Source: Clostridiales bacterium (GTDB lineage Bacteria; Bacillota; Clostridia; Oscillospirales; Oscillospiraceae). From it: a stretch of 37,337 nt of DNA. The stretch's first letter is position 1. Every line of letters starts with the position of its first letter. Where the stretch lies: positions 1-37,337 of the forward strand of contig SFGJ01000015.1 of assembly GCA_004557655.1 (NCBI GenBank). Direction: 5' to 3'. Under the pieces are notes generated by a model. It was given only the letters and a program-made list of their open reading frames with translations, was not told the DNA's origin and made no database searches. This document shows positions 7,003 to 15,629 of the stretch, piece by piece. Made by a program: the position numbers and the translations under genes.

Positions 7003-7590
7003 ATGATCCCGACTATTTTTATCCCCGGACGGCGGGAGGCGCTGCGCAATTACACCGCCGCCATATACTCCGCGGGAGGAATGCCCATTTGCAGCATGGA
7101 CAGCGCCGATTCCGCCCTGTGTGGGGGACTTTTGCTGCCCGGCGGCGGCGACATTGGAGAAAGCCTTGACGAGTGGGAGCAAAAGCTGATACAATCCTTT
7201 GTGCAGAGCGGGCGGCCTGTTCTGGGTATTTGCCGGGGTATGCAGGCGTTAAATGTCTTTTTCGGCGGCGACCTGCTGGACAATACTCCGGGGCACCAAC
7301 AGCCACAGGGGGACATGGTACATGAAACGCTGGCAGTGGGTCAGCTGGCTGGCCTCCTGGGACGGCGGCCCGCAGTGACCAGCAATCACCACCAGTCCCT
7401 GCGCCTCATAGGAGATGGCTTGCGGGTGGTGCAGATGGCTTTCGACGGTGTGGCGGAGGCGGTGGAGCACAGCCGGCTGCCCATATGGGGCGTGCAGTGG
7501 CACCCGGAGCGGCAAAGCTACGGAAGAAGACGGCGGGACGCCGTGGATGCGGCACCGATCTTTGCATATTTTTTGAGCCGGGTGGGATAA
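7003..7590 (+). CDS. Class I glutamine amidotransferase-like hydrolase (peptidase C26, PuuD-like)
   Basis: A 195-residue gamma-glutamyl-gamma-aminobutyrate hydrolase-type protein. The nucleophile elbow is GICRGMQ (Cys77) and the His-Glu pair lies in VQWHPE (His167, Glu169). An oxyanion-type LLLPGGGDI segment comes early. Members cleave gamma-glutamyl amide bonds, for example in polyamine degradation, though many are uncharacterised. The start at 7003 has AGAGGTGG seven bases upstream; an upstream in-frame ATG (6946) lacks one. At 195 residues it is shorter than the usual 240-250, with a short N-terminus. It is followed 3 bases later by an Smr gene, probably in one transcript. The substrate cannot be told from sequence. 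Confidence 0.8.
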   Translation: MIPTIFIPGRREALRNYTAAIYSAGGMPICSMDSADSALCGGLLLPGGGDIGESLDEWEQKLIQSFVQSGRPVLGICRGMQALNVFFGGDLLDNTPGHQQPQGDMVHETLAVGQLAGLLGRRPAVTSNHHQSLRLIGDGLRVVQMAFDGVAEAVEHSRLPIWGVQWHPERQSYGRRRRDAVDAAPIFAYFLSRVG

Positions 7591-7593
7591 GAG

Positions 7594-7941
7594 ATGGCGA
7601 TTTCTGTAAAGGAACTGAATCTGGAGCAGGGGATGCCTGCGGCAGATGTGGCTCTGCGCTGGCTGGAGGCGGAGCTGAACGCCGCCCGAAAAATGCGCCG
7701 CCCGGCCCTGAAGGTTATCCATGGCTACGGTTCCTCCGGCAAGGGCGGGAAGATCCGCACTGCCTGCCGCAAGTATCTGCGGGAGCAGGCGGCAGCCGGC
7801 CGGGTGCGGTTGGTCATTGCCGGGGAAGAATTCTCCATCTTCAGCGAGGAGACCCGGCGGAGCTTCGCCTTGTGCGGCGAATTGCGGCAGGACGGGGATT
7901 TGGACAGGGAAAACCGGGGCGTGACCTTCGTGCTGCTGTGA
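7594..7941 (+). CDS. Smr domain protein
   Basis: A 115-residue stand-alone Smr (small MutS-related) domain protein. The N-terminal LNLEQGMPAADVALRWLEAELNAA resembles the usual helix leading into the domain, and LKVIHGYGSSGKGGKIRTACRKYL carries the conserved HGxG segment (His43). Smr domains are nucleic-acid endonucleases, many acting on RNA or branched DNA. The later part is less conserved than usual, so activity is uncertain. It starts 3 bases after the amidotransferase stop and ends just before the tRNA operon promoter. Confidence 0.75.
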   Translation: MAISVKELNLEQGMPAADVALRWLEAELNAARKMRRPALKVIHGYGSSGKGGKIRTACRKYLREQAAAGRVRLVIAGEEFSIFSEETRRSFALCGELRQDGDLDRENRGVTFVLL

Positions 7942-7969
7942 AATTATTCGGATTTTTTTGGATTTCTTA

Positions 7970-7998
7970 TTGACAAAGTTTTTCCGAAATGTTATGAT
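7970..7998 (+). promoter_or_regulatory. Sigma-A promoter for the tRNA operon
   Basis: TTGACA (7970-7975) and TATGAT (7993-7998) are separated by exactly 17 bases, and the first tRNA begins 32 bases after the -10 box. Confidence 0.85.
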
Positions 7999-8030
7999 TA
8001 CCAAGCTGACGATTTCCTCGGAGGGCGCAT

Positions 8031-8105
8031 GCGGGTGTAGCACAATGGCCAGGGCACCAGCCTTCCAAGCTGGGGATGCGGGTTCGATTCCCGTCACCCG
8101 CTCCA
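8031..8105 (+). tRNA. tRNA-Gly (anticodon TCC)
   Basis: Acceptor GCGGGTG pairs with CACCCGC. The anticodon loop is CTTCCAA (anticodon TCC), the T-arm has GGTTCGATTCC, and the CCA is encoded. First gene of the five-tRNA operon. Confidence 0.95.
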
Positions 8106-8118
8106 ACTTTTTACCTAT

Positions 8119-8195
<77 letters not shown>

Positions 8196-8235
8196 CTTTT
8201 TGGAGTTTCCGTCAGATCCCGTGTGCATGATATGT

Positions 8236-8313
<78 letters not shown>

Positions 8314-8364
8314 CTGATAATCAGGGATTGGGAGAGATCCCAGTCCCTGATCGTTTTTCCACAC

Positions 8365-8439
8365 AGGGGTGTAGCCAAGTGGTAAGGCAAGGGACTTTGA
8401 CTCCCTCATCCGCTGGTTCGAGTCCAGCCATCCCTGCCA
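8365..8439 (+). tRNA. tRNA-Gln (anticodon TTG)
   Basis: Acceptor AGGGGTG pairs with CATCCCT (one G-T). The loop CTTTGAC carries anticodon TTG, the T-arm has GGTTCGAGTCC, and the CCA is encoded. Confidence 0.95.
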
Positions 8440-8474
8440 TGCCTTTTCCGGCAAAGGCCGTTTTATGAATATCC

Positions 8475-8550
8475 GCTCCGTTAGCTCAGTAGGTAGAGCA
8501 CCTGCCTTTTAAGCAGGGTGTCCGGGGTTCGAATCCCCGACGGGGCACCA
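8475..8550 (+). tRNA. tRNA-Lys (anticodon TTT)
   Basis: Acceptor GCTCCGT pairs with ACGGGGC. The loop CTTTTAA carries anticodon TTT, the T-arm has GGTTCGAATCC, and the CCA is encoded. Last gene of the operon, directly followed by a terminator. Confidence 0.95.
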
Positions 8551-8584
8551 AAATAGAGCCACCCATTTCGGGTGGCTCTATTTT
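8550..8584 (+). terminator. Terminator of the tRNA operon
   Basis: A 15-bp stem (AAAATAGAGCCACCC with its complement) encloses an ATTTC loop and ends in TTTT. It starts at the last base of tRNA-Lys. Confidence 0.9.
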
Positions 8585-8651
8585 GGCGTTTTTTCTGCAT
8601 AACGGGGCCGTACACCGCCCTTTAATTTGCGAAGAAACTTTCCCCCGGGGG

Positions 8652-8680
8652 TGGAAAATGTCAAATGGCTGTGCTATACT
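8652..8680 (+). promoter_or_regulatory. Probable promoter for the small EamA gene
   Basis: TGGAAA (8652-8657) and TATACT (8675-8680) are separated by 17 bases. The -10 is strong and the -35 weak. The start codon is 70 bases downstream. Confidence 0.5.
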
Positions 8681-8749
8681 GTCCGAGAAGCAGCAGGGGC
8701 CGCTCCTATTTCCTACTTCATAATACGCAAAATACAAGAGGGGATGATT

Positions 8750-9166
8750 ATGATGTGGTTTATGTTCGCATTGCTGTCCGCCGTGTTCGCGGCACTCACC
8801 TCTATTTTGGCCAAGATCGGCATTGACGGTGTAAATTCCAACCTGGCCACGGCCATCCGCACCGTGGTGGTGTTGCTTATGGCCTGGGGCATGGTATTTC
8901 TCACCGGCGGCCAGGGCGGCATCTCGGGGATCAGTCGGAAGAGCTGGCTTTTCCTCATCCTCTCGGGCCTGGCCACCGGCGCCTCCTGGCTGTGCTACTA
9001 CAAGGCGTTGCAAATGGGCGAGGCGTCCAAGGTGGTGCCCATCGACAAGCTGAGCGTGGTCATCACTCTGGTGCTGGCCTTTGTTTTCCTGCATGAAAAA
9101 TTTACCCCAAAATCCCTCGTCGGCTGTGTCCTCATCACCATAGGCACCCTGGTCATGGTCCTGTGA
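8750..9166 (+). CDS. Half-size EamA transporter
   Basis: A 138-residue membrane protein equal to one EamA repeat. It has about five hydrophobic helices (residues 1-22, 32-52, 66-84, 93-113, 118-138) and the family segment CYYKALQMGEASKVVPIDKLSVV followed by FLHEKFTP. Full EamA/DMT exporters carry two such repeats, so this form probably works as a dimer. The substrate is unknown. Of three clustered ATGs (8744, 8750, 8753), 8750 is chosen because AGAGGGG ends 6 bases upstream. A full-length RarD-like transporter follows 34 bases later, possibly in the same transcript. Confidence 0.8.
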   Translation: MMWFMFALLSAVFAALTSILAKIGIDGVNSNLATAIRTVVVLLMAWGMVFLTGGQGGISGISRKSWLFLILSGLATGASWLCYYKALQMGEASKVVPIDKLSVVITLVLAFVFLHEKFTPKSLVGCVLITIGTLVMVL

Positions 9167-9200
9167 CGCAGAGCCATTCTTTTAAAAGTGAGTATTGTCC

Positions 9201-10070
9201 ATGAACCGTTCTACCTTACAAGTTTTAGGCTGCTACATTCTCTGGGGTCTGCTGCCGGTATTCTGGAAACTGCTGGCCGGGGTGAACTCCGCCTACGTGC
9301 TGGCCCAGCGGATCGTGTTTTCCTGTGTGTTCTGCCTGGCGGTCATCCTCCTGAAAAAGAATGGACGGGTGGTGCGGGACATCCTCCGGGACAGGAAACA
9401 GCGCAGGCTGTATCTCCTGTGCGGTCTTCTCATCACCGTGAACTGGGGCGTATACATCCTCACCGTAACCACCGGGCGCATTCTGGAGGCCAGCTTGGCC
9501 TACTACATGAACCCCCTGTTCTCCATCGTCATTGGATCCCTTTTCTTCAAGGAGCGGCTCAGTCCCATCCAGTGGGTGTCCGTGGCTTTAGCCTTTATCG
9601 GCGTCATGTACTCCGTGGTGCTGTATGGCAGTGTACCGTATTTGGCCATCATCATCGGGCTGAGCTTCGCCCTGTATGGGGCGCTGAAAAAGGGCATTAA
9701 GGCCCGGAGCGAGGTGTCCATCTGTATGGAGACCATGTCCGTGCTGCCTCTGGCGGTCATTTTCATTGCCTATGCACAGATCTCTGGGCTCACTGCCTAC
9801 GCATCCCTCTCCGGCGCGGAAATGGCTCTGCTGGCGGTCAGCGGCATCGTGACCTCCGTGCCGCTGATGCTGTTTGCGGGTGGCATCCAGCATACCAGCA
9901 TCACTGTGTCCGGCATACTGATGTATATAAATCCCACGCTGCAGCTTCTGCTGGGAGTATTCGTCTACGGGGAAAAATTCACCAAGGCCAACGCCGTGAC
10001 CTTCGCTTTTGTGTGGCTGGCGGTGATCCTGTTTGTGACGGATGGCCTGCGCCACAGGAAAAAAGAATAA
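9201..10070 (+). CDS. rarD: EamA-family transporter, RarD type
   Basis: A 289-residue protein with about ten membrane helices in two EamA repeats. The opening GCYILWGLLPVFWKLLAGVNSAYVLAQRIVFS is the signature of the RarD subfamily, as are LLITVNWGVYI, EASLAYYMNPL and TSVPLMLFAGG. RarD proteins are linked to chloramphenicol resistance in older literature but their real substrate is uncertain. The ATG at 9201 is chosen over an in-frame TTG six bases upstream; the ribosome binding site is weak. A bidirectional terminator follows, separating it from the convergent ftsK gene. Confidence 0.85.
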   Translation: MNRSTLQVLGCYILWGLLPVFWKLLAGVNSAYVLAQRIVFSCVFCLAVILLKKNGRVVRDILRDRKQRRLYLLCGLLITVNWGVYILTVTTGRILEASLAYYMNPLFSIVIGSLFFKERLSPIQWVSVALAFIGVMYSVVLYGSVPYLAIIIGLSFALYGALKKGIKARSEVSICMETMSVLPLAVIFIAYAQISGLTAYASLSGAEMALLAVSGIVTSVPLMLFAGGIQHTSITVSGILMYINPTLQLLLGVFVYGEKFTKANAVTFAFVWLAVILFVTDGLRHRKKE

Positions 10071-10101
10071 AAAAGTGAGCACCTGCCGGTGCTCACTTTT
10101 T
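10071..10101. terminator. Bidirectional terminator between rarD and ftsK
   Basis: AAAAGTGAGCACC pairs perfectly with GGTGCTCACTTTT around a TGCC loop. The A/T tails on both sides serve both convergent genes. Confidence 0.85.
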
Positions 10102-10103
10102 GT

Positions 10104-12578
10104 TTAGTCCAGGGCGTCGTGGCTTTCAAAAACATCCCGGATGGTGCCGGCCCGGTCAAAGTCCGGCTGGGGCTGGCTGCCGGCCATCTGCATTTCCTGC
10201 CACTTGGCCTTGTCAATGAGGAGCTGCCGGGGCTTGGAACCCTCGAAGGGGCCCACGATGCCCCGTTCTTCCATCTGGTCCACCAGCCTGGCGGCCCGGG
10301 AGTAGCCCAGCTTCAACCGGCGCTGCAGCATGGACACGCTGGCTTGCCCCGTTTCCAGAACTACCTCCACGGCGGCAGGCAGCAGCTCGTCCCCTTCGTC
10401 GGCAGTGGGGGAGGACTCGGCCGGAGCGGATTTTTTCTCCTTTTCCTGCACCACCTGCTCGATCTGGCGGATCACATCCTCGGAATAAGAGGTCTCGCCC
10501 TTTTCCTTGACGAAGTCCACCACCCGCTCGATCTCCTCGGCGGTGATGAAGCATCCCTGCACCCGACGGGGCTTTCCCTCGCCCAGAGGTGCGTAGAGCA
10601 TATCGCCCTTGCCCACCAGCTTTTCGGCGCCGGGGTTGTCCAGAATGATGCGGGACTCCATGGAGGAGGCCACCGCAAAGGCGATGCGGCTGGGGATATT
10701 GGCCTTCATCAGACCTGTGATGACATCGGCGGAGGGACGCTGGGTGGCAATGACCAGGTGCATTCCGGCGGCACGGCCCATTTGAGCCACGCGGCAGATG
10801 GAGTCCTCCACTTCCTTGGCGGCGGCCAGCATCAGGTCTGCCAGCTCATCGATGACCACCACCACGGAGGGCAGTGCCTTCCTCTTCTCGCCGTTTTCGT
10901 CCGGCTGGGACTGCTCCGCCAGAGCATTGTAGGAGGCCAGATCCTTCACGCCGTTTTCGGAGAACAACTTGTACCGCTTCATCATCTCAAATACCGCCCA
11001 CTGCAATGCCCCGGCGGCCTTTTTGGGATCGGTGACCACGGGGATCAGCAGGTGGGGGATGCCGTTATAGGGGGCCAGCTCCACCATCTTGGGGTCCACC
11101 ATGATGAACCGAACTTCCTCCGGAGTGGATTTATACAGCAGGCTCACAATAAGGGAGTTGGTGCAAACCGACTTGCCGGAGCCGGTGGTGCCGGCAATAA
11201 GTACATGGGGGAGCTTGGCGATGTCTCCGATGATGCGGTTGCCGCCGATGTCCTTGCCCACGGCGAAAGCCACGGTGGACTTGTGTCCGGTAAACTCACG
11301 GGATTCAATGACATCCCGGATGCGCACCGGAGTCACGGCACGGTTGGGCACCTCAATGCCCACGGCAGATATCTTGCCCGGCACCGGAGCCACACGCACG
11401 CTGCCTACACCCAGAGCCAGCGCGATATCATCGGCAAGATTGGTGATCTTGGAGAGCTTCACGCCCTGAGGCTGCGTGAACTCATACCGGGTGACGCTGG
11501 GACCGCGAACCACCTCCCCGGCCTGCGCATCCACGCCGAAGCTGCGGAGGGTGTCCGCCAGCCGCTTGGAATTGCCGCGCATTTCGGCGCCGGCCTCGGT
11601 GAAGCTGCCCGCCGCGCCCTGTTCCAGCAGGGTGATGGGCGGATATTGGTACTGCTCCTCCGGCTCGGACAGCTCCTGCTCGATCTGGCGGCTGACCTCC
11701 TCGGTGGCCTGCTTGAGGTCCACGGGAGTGACAGCCGGCTCAGTCTTGGCCGGCCCGGGCTCGGCGGCAGGTTCCTCCTTGGGGGGCTGCAGCACTTCGT
11801 CCGGGGTGGGGGTCTGCCTCCCGGCAAAGAAGGGCTTCTTTTCCGGCTGCAGGGGATGATCCTCCGGGATGGGGGCATTTTCTCCGTCCAGGGGGATGTC
11901 AATCTGTGATTTACGCCGGCGAGGGACGGCCTTTTCGGCGGACTGGGGCGGAGTAACCACTGCTTCCTCCGCTTCGGATGCCACCTCCTCCTCGGCGCGC
12001 TGGGCGGCTCGCTCCCGGGCCTTTTGCGCCACCTGTGCCGGGGTGGTTCGCAGCATGACAAAGATACAGGCCAGCAAGCCGATGGCGGCCAGAATGGCGA
12101 ATACGGTCTCACTCAAGTAGTTTTTTCCCAGCTCTGCCATGCCGCCGCAGACGGCACCTCCGCTCGTGAGGGCTTTGCCGCCGGCCCACAGGGCGGAGAC
12201 GGACAGCTCCTCTGCGGGTTTGGACAAAAGCAGGTGCAGCAGGCTGCCGCTCAGCACGGGGGTAAGAAGGGCGCAGGTCACCCGGCCCGCCGCTCTACGC
12301 TCCCGGTGCAGTAGCAGAAATAGTCCGCTTACCAGCAGCATGGCAGACCACAGCCAGTAGCCATAGCCGAACAGACCCGTCAGAGTCGAGCGCAGATAGC
12401 GCAGCAGAACGGCCTGCGCATCAAAATAGCTGACCAGAACGCACAGGAACAGCACCAGGCACACGACACCGGCCGCAATGCGGGGCACAGGGCTGGGAGC
12501 GGGCGGCGTAGGCGTCTGACGGCGGGCAGTCTGCCTGGCGGTTGCTTGGTTGTTTTTCTTTTTGGTGGTTTGAGCCAT
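10104..12578 (-). CDS. ftsK: DNA translocase FtsK/SpoIIIE
   Basis: An 824-residue FtsK/SpoIIIE translocase that pumps chromosomal DNA across the division or sporulation septum. A basic N-terminus is followed by about four membrane helices (residues 34-175), then a long Pro/Glu-rich linker. The motor carries the Walker A motif AGTTGSGKSV (about 461-470) and Walker B VVVVIDELADLM (about 570-581). After it come FITAEEIERVVDFVKEKG and a C-terminal gamma winged-helix domain (SVSMLQRRLKLGYSRAARLVDQMEERGIVGP) that reads KOPS-like sequences. The start is preceded by GGGAG. It lies 45 bases downstream of uppP on the same strand. FtsK and SpoIIIE roles cannot be told apart by sequence alone. Confidence 0.93.
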   Translation of the reverse strand: MAQTTKKKNNQATARQTARRQTPTPPAPSPVPRIAAGVVCLVLFLCVLVSYFDAQAVLLRYLRSTLTGLFGYGYWLWSAMLLVSGLFLLLHRERRAAGRVTCALLTPVLSGSLLHLLLSKPAEELSVSALWAGGKALTSGGAVCGGMAELGKNYLSETVFAILAAIGLLACIFVMLRTTPAQVAQKARERAAQRAEEEVASEAEEAVVTPPQSAEKAVPRRRKSQIDIPLDGENAPIPEDHPLQPEKKPFFAGRQTPTPDEVLQPPKEEPAAEPGPAKTEPAVTPVDLKQATEEVSRQIEQELSEPEEQYQYPPITLLEQGAAGSFTEAGAEMRGNSKRLADTLRSFGVDAQAGEVVRGPSVTRYEFTQPQGVKLSKITNLADDIALALGVGSVRVAPVPGKISAVGIEVPNRAVTPVRIRDVIESREFTGHKSTVAFAVGKDIGGNRIIGDIAKLPHVLIAGTTGSGKSVCTNSLIVSLLYKSTPEEVRFIMVDPKMVELAPYNGIPHLLIPVVTDPKKAAGALQWAVFEMMKRYKLFSENGVKDLASYNALAEQSQPDENGEKRKALPSVVVVIDELADLMLAAAKEVEDSICRVAQMGRAAGMHLVIATQRPSADVITGLMKANIPSRIAFAVASSMESRIILDNPGAEKLVGKGDMLYAPLGEGKPRRVQGCFITAEEIERVVDFVKEKGETSYSEDVIRQIEQVVQEKEKKSAPAESSPTADEGDELLPAAVEVVLETGQASVSMLQRRLKLGYSRAARLVDQMEERGIVGPFEGSKPRQLLIDKAKWQEMQMAGSQPQPDFDRAGTIRDVFESHDALD

Positions 12579-12623
12579 AGTATCTCCCGTTCTGCCGCCA
12601 CGGGGCGGCGCACCGATAGTATA

Positions 12624-13460
12624 TTACTTCTTAATAAGATTCAGGATCAGCGTAAACGCGCCTACTGCCCAGCAGTAGTAGGCGAAGAAACCGAATTTGC
12701 CCTTGTCGGCGATCATTTTCAGCAGGCGGATGCACAGATAGCCCACCACGGCGGCGGTGACAACACCCACCAGATACACCGGCACCTCACCCCAGTTGAT
12801 ACCGGCCTCAGCGGCGTCCTTCAGACTGAGGACATTGGCGCCCAGAATGGCGGGGATGCTCAGCAGGAAAGAGAATCGCACGGCAAACTTCCGCTCGTAG
12901 CCCACGAAGCACCCGGTGGTGATGGTCATGCCGGAGCGGGAAATGCCGGGCATGGTGGCTATGGCCTGGCTCACGCCCACCACGAGGGCAGAGAGGATTC
13001 CGGCGCTGGCCTCGGTTTTGCGGCCCTTGCGCACCCGGTCGCTGGCAAAGAGCAGGAAACCCGTGACAAGGAGGGCGGCGCCGATGAAGACCATGTTGCT
13101 GCTCAGACCCTCCACCTTATCTTTCACCGGCAGTATGGCGAACAGGGGCAGTGTGCCTACGATAATCAGCAGGATCAGTCGCCGGGCGGGCGGCACAGGG
13201 GTAGGTGTGCAGTGGCGGGCAATATCCCGCACGCCGCAGAAAAACTCCCGCACCATGTCCTTGATTTCTGCCCAGTAGGCTACGAATACAGCTACCAGGG
13301 TACCCAGATGCAGCAGCACATCGAAGAACTGCGGCACTACCCCGGCTTCCTGCATGCCCAGCAAATTCTGAGCGATGGCCAGGTGGCCGCTGCTGGAAAT
13401 GGGCAGGAACTCCGCCACACCCTGGATCAGGCCCAGTAAAAAGGATGACAAAAATGACAT
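12624..13460 (-). CDS. uppP: Undecaprenyl-diphosphatase UppP (BacA)
   Basis: A 278-residue polytopic membrane protein. It shows both BacA signatures: GVAEFLPISSSGHLAIA near the N-terminus and PGISRSGMTI in the middle, with eight or so hydrophobic helices. UppP removes a phosphate from undecaprenyl pyrophosphate outside the membrane, recycling the lipid carrier for peptidoglycan and for the polysaccharide made by the operon next door. The start at 13460 (MSFLSSFLLGLIQG) is preferred over an upstream TTG because GGGGAG lies 8 bases before it. It is probably co-transcribed with ftsK and is divergent from the polysaccharide operon. Confidence 0.93.
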   Translation of the reverse strand: MSFLSSFLLGLIQGVAEFLPISSSGHLAIAQNLLGMQEAGVVPQFFDVLLHLGTLVAVFVAYWAEIKDMVREFFCGVRDIARHCTPTPVPPARRLILLIIVGTLPLFAILPVKDKVEGLSSNMVFIGAALLVTGFLLFASDRVRKGRKTEASAGILSALVVGVSQAIATMPGISRSGMTITTGCFVGYERKFAVRFSFLLSIPAILGANVLSLKDAAEAGINWGEVPVYLVGVVTAAVVGYLCIRLLKMIADKGKFGFFAYYCWAVGAFTLILNLIKK

Positions 13461-13551
13461 AAGCAATGCTCCCCTATCAAAAATGATTGAAAATTGTATT
13501 ATTCTGCCAATAAATTACGGAAAGTATATGTTTTCGCTTGGTTGGATATTT

Positions 13552-13580
13552 ATTATAGCATACTTTCCTGCAAATTGCCA
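13552..13580 (-). promoter_or_regulatory. Promoter for uppP-ftsK
   Basis: On the minus strand TATAAT (13557-13552) lies 17 bases after a TGGCAA -35-like box (13580-13575). The -10 is consensus and the -35 weak. Confidence 0.6.
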
Positions 13581-13647
13581 CCCTTTCTCGCCGGGGAAGA
13601 GAAAGAGAACAAATTGGCTGCCGTGTGCGTTTGTTCACAAAAAAGCC

Positions 13648-13676
13648 TTGATTTGGATAGGGGAGGATGCTATAAT
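13648..13676 (+). promoter_or_regulatory. Promoter of the polysaccharide operon
   Basis: TTGATT (13648-13653) and consensus TATAAT (13671-13676) are 17 bases apart. The first start codon is 70 bases further on. Confidence 0.85.
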
Positions 13677-13700
13677 TTTGCATACTTGGTATTATACCCT

Positions 13701-13727
13701 ACTGTGCCCTTTTTGCGGGCAGTTTTT
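13701..13727 (+). terminator. Terminator-like hairpin in the operon leader
   Basis: TGCCC (13705-13709) pairs with GGGCA (13717-13721), extended by ACTG/CAGT with a bulge, and is followed by TTTTT. It lies between the promoter and the first gene, so it could act as an attenuator. The stem is short. Confidence 0.5.
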
Positions 13728-13745
13728 ATGAAGTGAGGAAAAATT

Positions 13746-14945
13746 ATGAGGAAAATCCCTTTCAGCCCCCCGGACATTACCGAGGAGGAGATACAGGAGG
13801 TTTGTGAGGCCCTGCGCTCCGGCTGGATCACCACCGGCCCCCGAACCAAGGAATTTGAGCGGCAGATCGCGGCCTACTGCGGAACGGATCGGGCGGTGTG
13901 CCTGAATTCGGCCACGGCCTGTCTGGAGATGACTCTGCGTATTTTGGGCATCGGCCCCGGGGACGAGGTCATTACCTCCGCCTATACTTATACTGCCTCC
14001 GCCAGCCCCGTGTGCCATGTGGGAGCCAAGCTGGTGCTGGTGGACACCCTTCCCGGCTCCTACGAGATGGACCCGGAGAAGCTGGCTGCGGCGATCACGG
14101 AGCGCACCAAGGCAGTGATCCCCGTGGACATTGCCGGCATCCTGGCAGACTACGACACCATTTATTCCATCGTGGAGAGCAAGAAGGCACTGTTCATCCC
14201 CGCTAATGACCTGCAGAAGAAGATCGGCCGGGTGGCCGTGGTGGCGGACGGCGCACACAGCATTGGAGCAAAGCGCAACGGCAAGCGGTCCGGCGCATTT
14301 GCGGATTTCACCACCTTTTCTTTCCACGCGGTGAAGAATCTCACCACCGCCGAGGGCGGCGCCGCCACATGGAATCCGGCTCTGGGTCTGGATGACGAGG
14401 CGATCTATAAGCAGTACATGCTCCTGAGTCTCCACGGGCAGAACAAGGACGCGCTGGCCAAAACCAAGCCCGGCGCATGGGAATACGATATTGTGGCGCC
14501 CCTGTATAAGTGCAATATGACGGACATCATGGCGGCCATCGGTCTGGTGCAGCTGCGCCGGTATCCGGAGCTGTTGGAGAAACGATATGCCCTGGTGCGG
14601 CTTTATAACGAGCTGCTTAAGGACTGCGGCGTGGAGATGGCATCCCATTTCCGGGAGGACGAGGTGTCCAGCTGCCACCTGTATCTGACCCGACTCACCG
14701 GAAAGACCATGGCCCAGCGCAACGCCATCATTGAGAAAATGGCGGAGCAGGGCGTGGCTACCAATGTACACTATAAGCCCCTGCCTCTGCTGACGGCATA
14801 TAAGGACCTTGGTTTTGCCAGCAAGGACTATCCCAATGCCTGCGCCCAGTTTGAAAATGAGATCACCCTGCCGCTGTACTCCACGCTGACGGAGGAGGAT
14901 GTGCGGTATGTCTGCAAGACGCTGAAGGAATGTCTGCAGGATTGA
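13746..14945 (+). CDS. DegT/DnrJ/EryC1-family sugar aminotransferase
   Basis: A 399-residue PLP-dependent aminotransferase of the DegT/EryC1/StrS family. The usual opening IPFSPPDITEEEIQEVCEALRSGW is followed by a GP..KEFE segment, and the PLP-binding lysine is Lys197 in SFHAVKNLTTAEGG. The insert IAGILADYDTIYSIVES..PANDLQ is typical of one subgroup acting on nucleotide-linked keto sugars. The product is probably an amino sugar, but no 4,6-dehydratase to supply a 4-keto sugar is seen in the window. It is the first gene of the operon, with GTGAGG seven bases upstream of the ATG. Its last codons come close to the next gene. Confidence 0.85.
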   Translation: MRKIPFSPPDITEEEIQEVCEALRSGWITTGPRTKEFERQIAAYCGTDRAVCLNSATACLEMTLRILGIGPGDEVITSAYTYTASASPVCHVGAKLVLVDTLPGSYEMDPEKLAAAITERTKAVIPVDIAGILADYDTIYSIVESKKALFIPANDLQKKIGRVAVVADGAHSIGAKRNGKRSGAFADFTTFSFHAVKNLTTAEGGAATWNPALGLDDEAIYKQYMLLSLHGQNKDALAKTKPGAWEYDIVAPLYKCNMTDIMAAIGLVQLRRYPELLEKRYALVRLYNELLKDCGVEMASHFREDEVSSCHLYLTRLTGKTMAQRNAIIEKMAEQGVATNVHYKPLPLLTAYKDLGFASKDYPNACAQFENEITLPLYSTLTEEDVRYVCKTLKECLQD

Positions 14946-14965
14946 CGGAAGGAAAAAACGGTTTT

Positions 14966-15622
14966 ATGGACAAGGAAAACACCACGGCGCAGCCGCCCTT
15001 TGAGCGCATTACCCCGCCTTCGGCGGGGACTATGGCCTGCAAACGCGCTTTTGACATGGTTTGCTCTTTTTTGGGGCTGGCGATTCTGAGCCCGATTCTG
15101 CTGACCGTGTCGGTCTTGGTGGGAGTTACTTCGCCGGGGGGCGTATTTTTCCGGCAGGTGCGCATCGGGAAGGACGGCAAGCCCTTCCGCATTTTCAAAT
15201 TCCGATCCATGCGCAAGGATAACGCCGGCTTGAAGATCACCACCGGCAACGACAGCCGCATCACCCCCGTGGGAAGGTTCCTGCGCAAGAGCAAGGTGGA
15301 CGAGCTGCCCCAGCTCATCAATGTGCTGGTGGGGGACATGAGCTTCGTGGGCCCCCGGCCGGAAGTGGCGGACTATGTGGATTTGTATACCCCGTATCAG
15401 CGGCAGGTGCTGCAGGTGCGGCCCGGCATTACGGGGCTGGCGTCTATCCGCTTCCGCAACGAAAACGACCTGCTTACCGCCAGCAGTGATCCCAACCGCA
15501 CCTACATTGAGAAGATCATGCCCAGGAAGATCGAACTGGATCTGGAATACATCCCTCATGCTTCGGTCTTCTACGACATCAAGCTGATTTTCCAGACCTT
15601 TGCGGCTGTTATTAAGGAGTAA
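14966..15622 (+). CDS. Sugar transferase (phosphoglycosyl transferase, PglC/WcaJ type)
   Basis: A 218-residue bacterial sugar transferase. Such enzymes place the first sugar-1-phosphate on undecaprenyl phosphate at the cytoplasmic face. A single hydrophobic re-entrant helix (CKRAFDMVCSFLGLAILSPILLTVSVLV) precedes FFRQVRIGKDGKPFRIFKFRSM and the catalytic region around LRKSKVDELPQLINVLVGDMSFVGPRPE, including the Asp-Glu dyad. This is the short form, without the extra N-terminal helices of WcaJ/WbaP. The ATG at 14966 has GGAAGGA upstream; an earlier ATG at 14930 overlaps the previous gene. It identifies the operon as a lipid-carrier-based polysaccharide pathway. Confidence 0.92.
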   Translation: MDKENTTAQPPFERITPPSAGTMACKRAFDMVCSFLGLAILSPILLTVSVLVGVTSPGGVFFRQVRIGKDGKPFRIFKFRSMRKDNAGLKITTGNDSRITPVGRFLRKSKVDELPQLINVLVGDMSFVGPRPEVADYVDLYTPYQRQVLQVRPGITGLASIRFRNENDLLTASSDPNRTYIEKIMPRKIELDLEYIPHASVFYDIKLIFQTFAAVIKE

Positions 15623-15629
15623 ACGCAAA

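Noticed and set aside
8486..9094. Minus-strand frames across the tRNA operon and EamA gene
   Set aside because: They overlap tRNA genes, and short peptides such as VPRRGFEPRTPCLKGRCSTY are well-known mistranslations of antisense tRNA sequence.
10089..11909. A 606-codon frame opposite ftsK
   Set aside because: It is the antisense shadow of a highly conserved GC-rich gene. Its translation is His/Gly/Leu-rich low-complexity with no domain.
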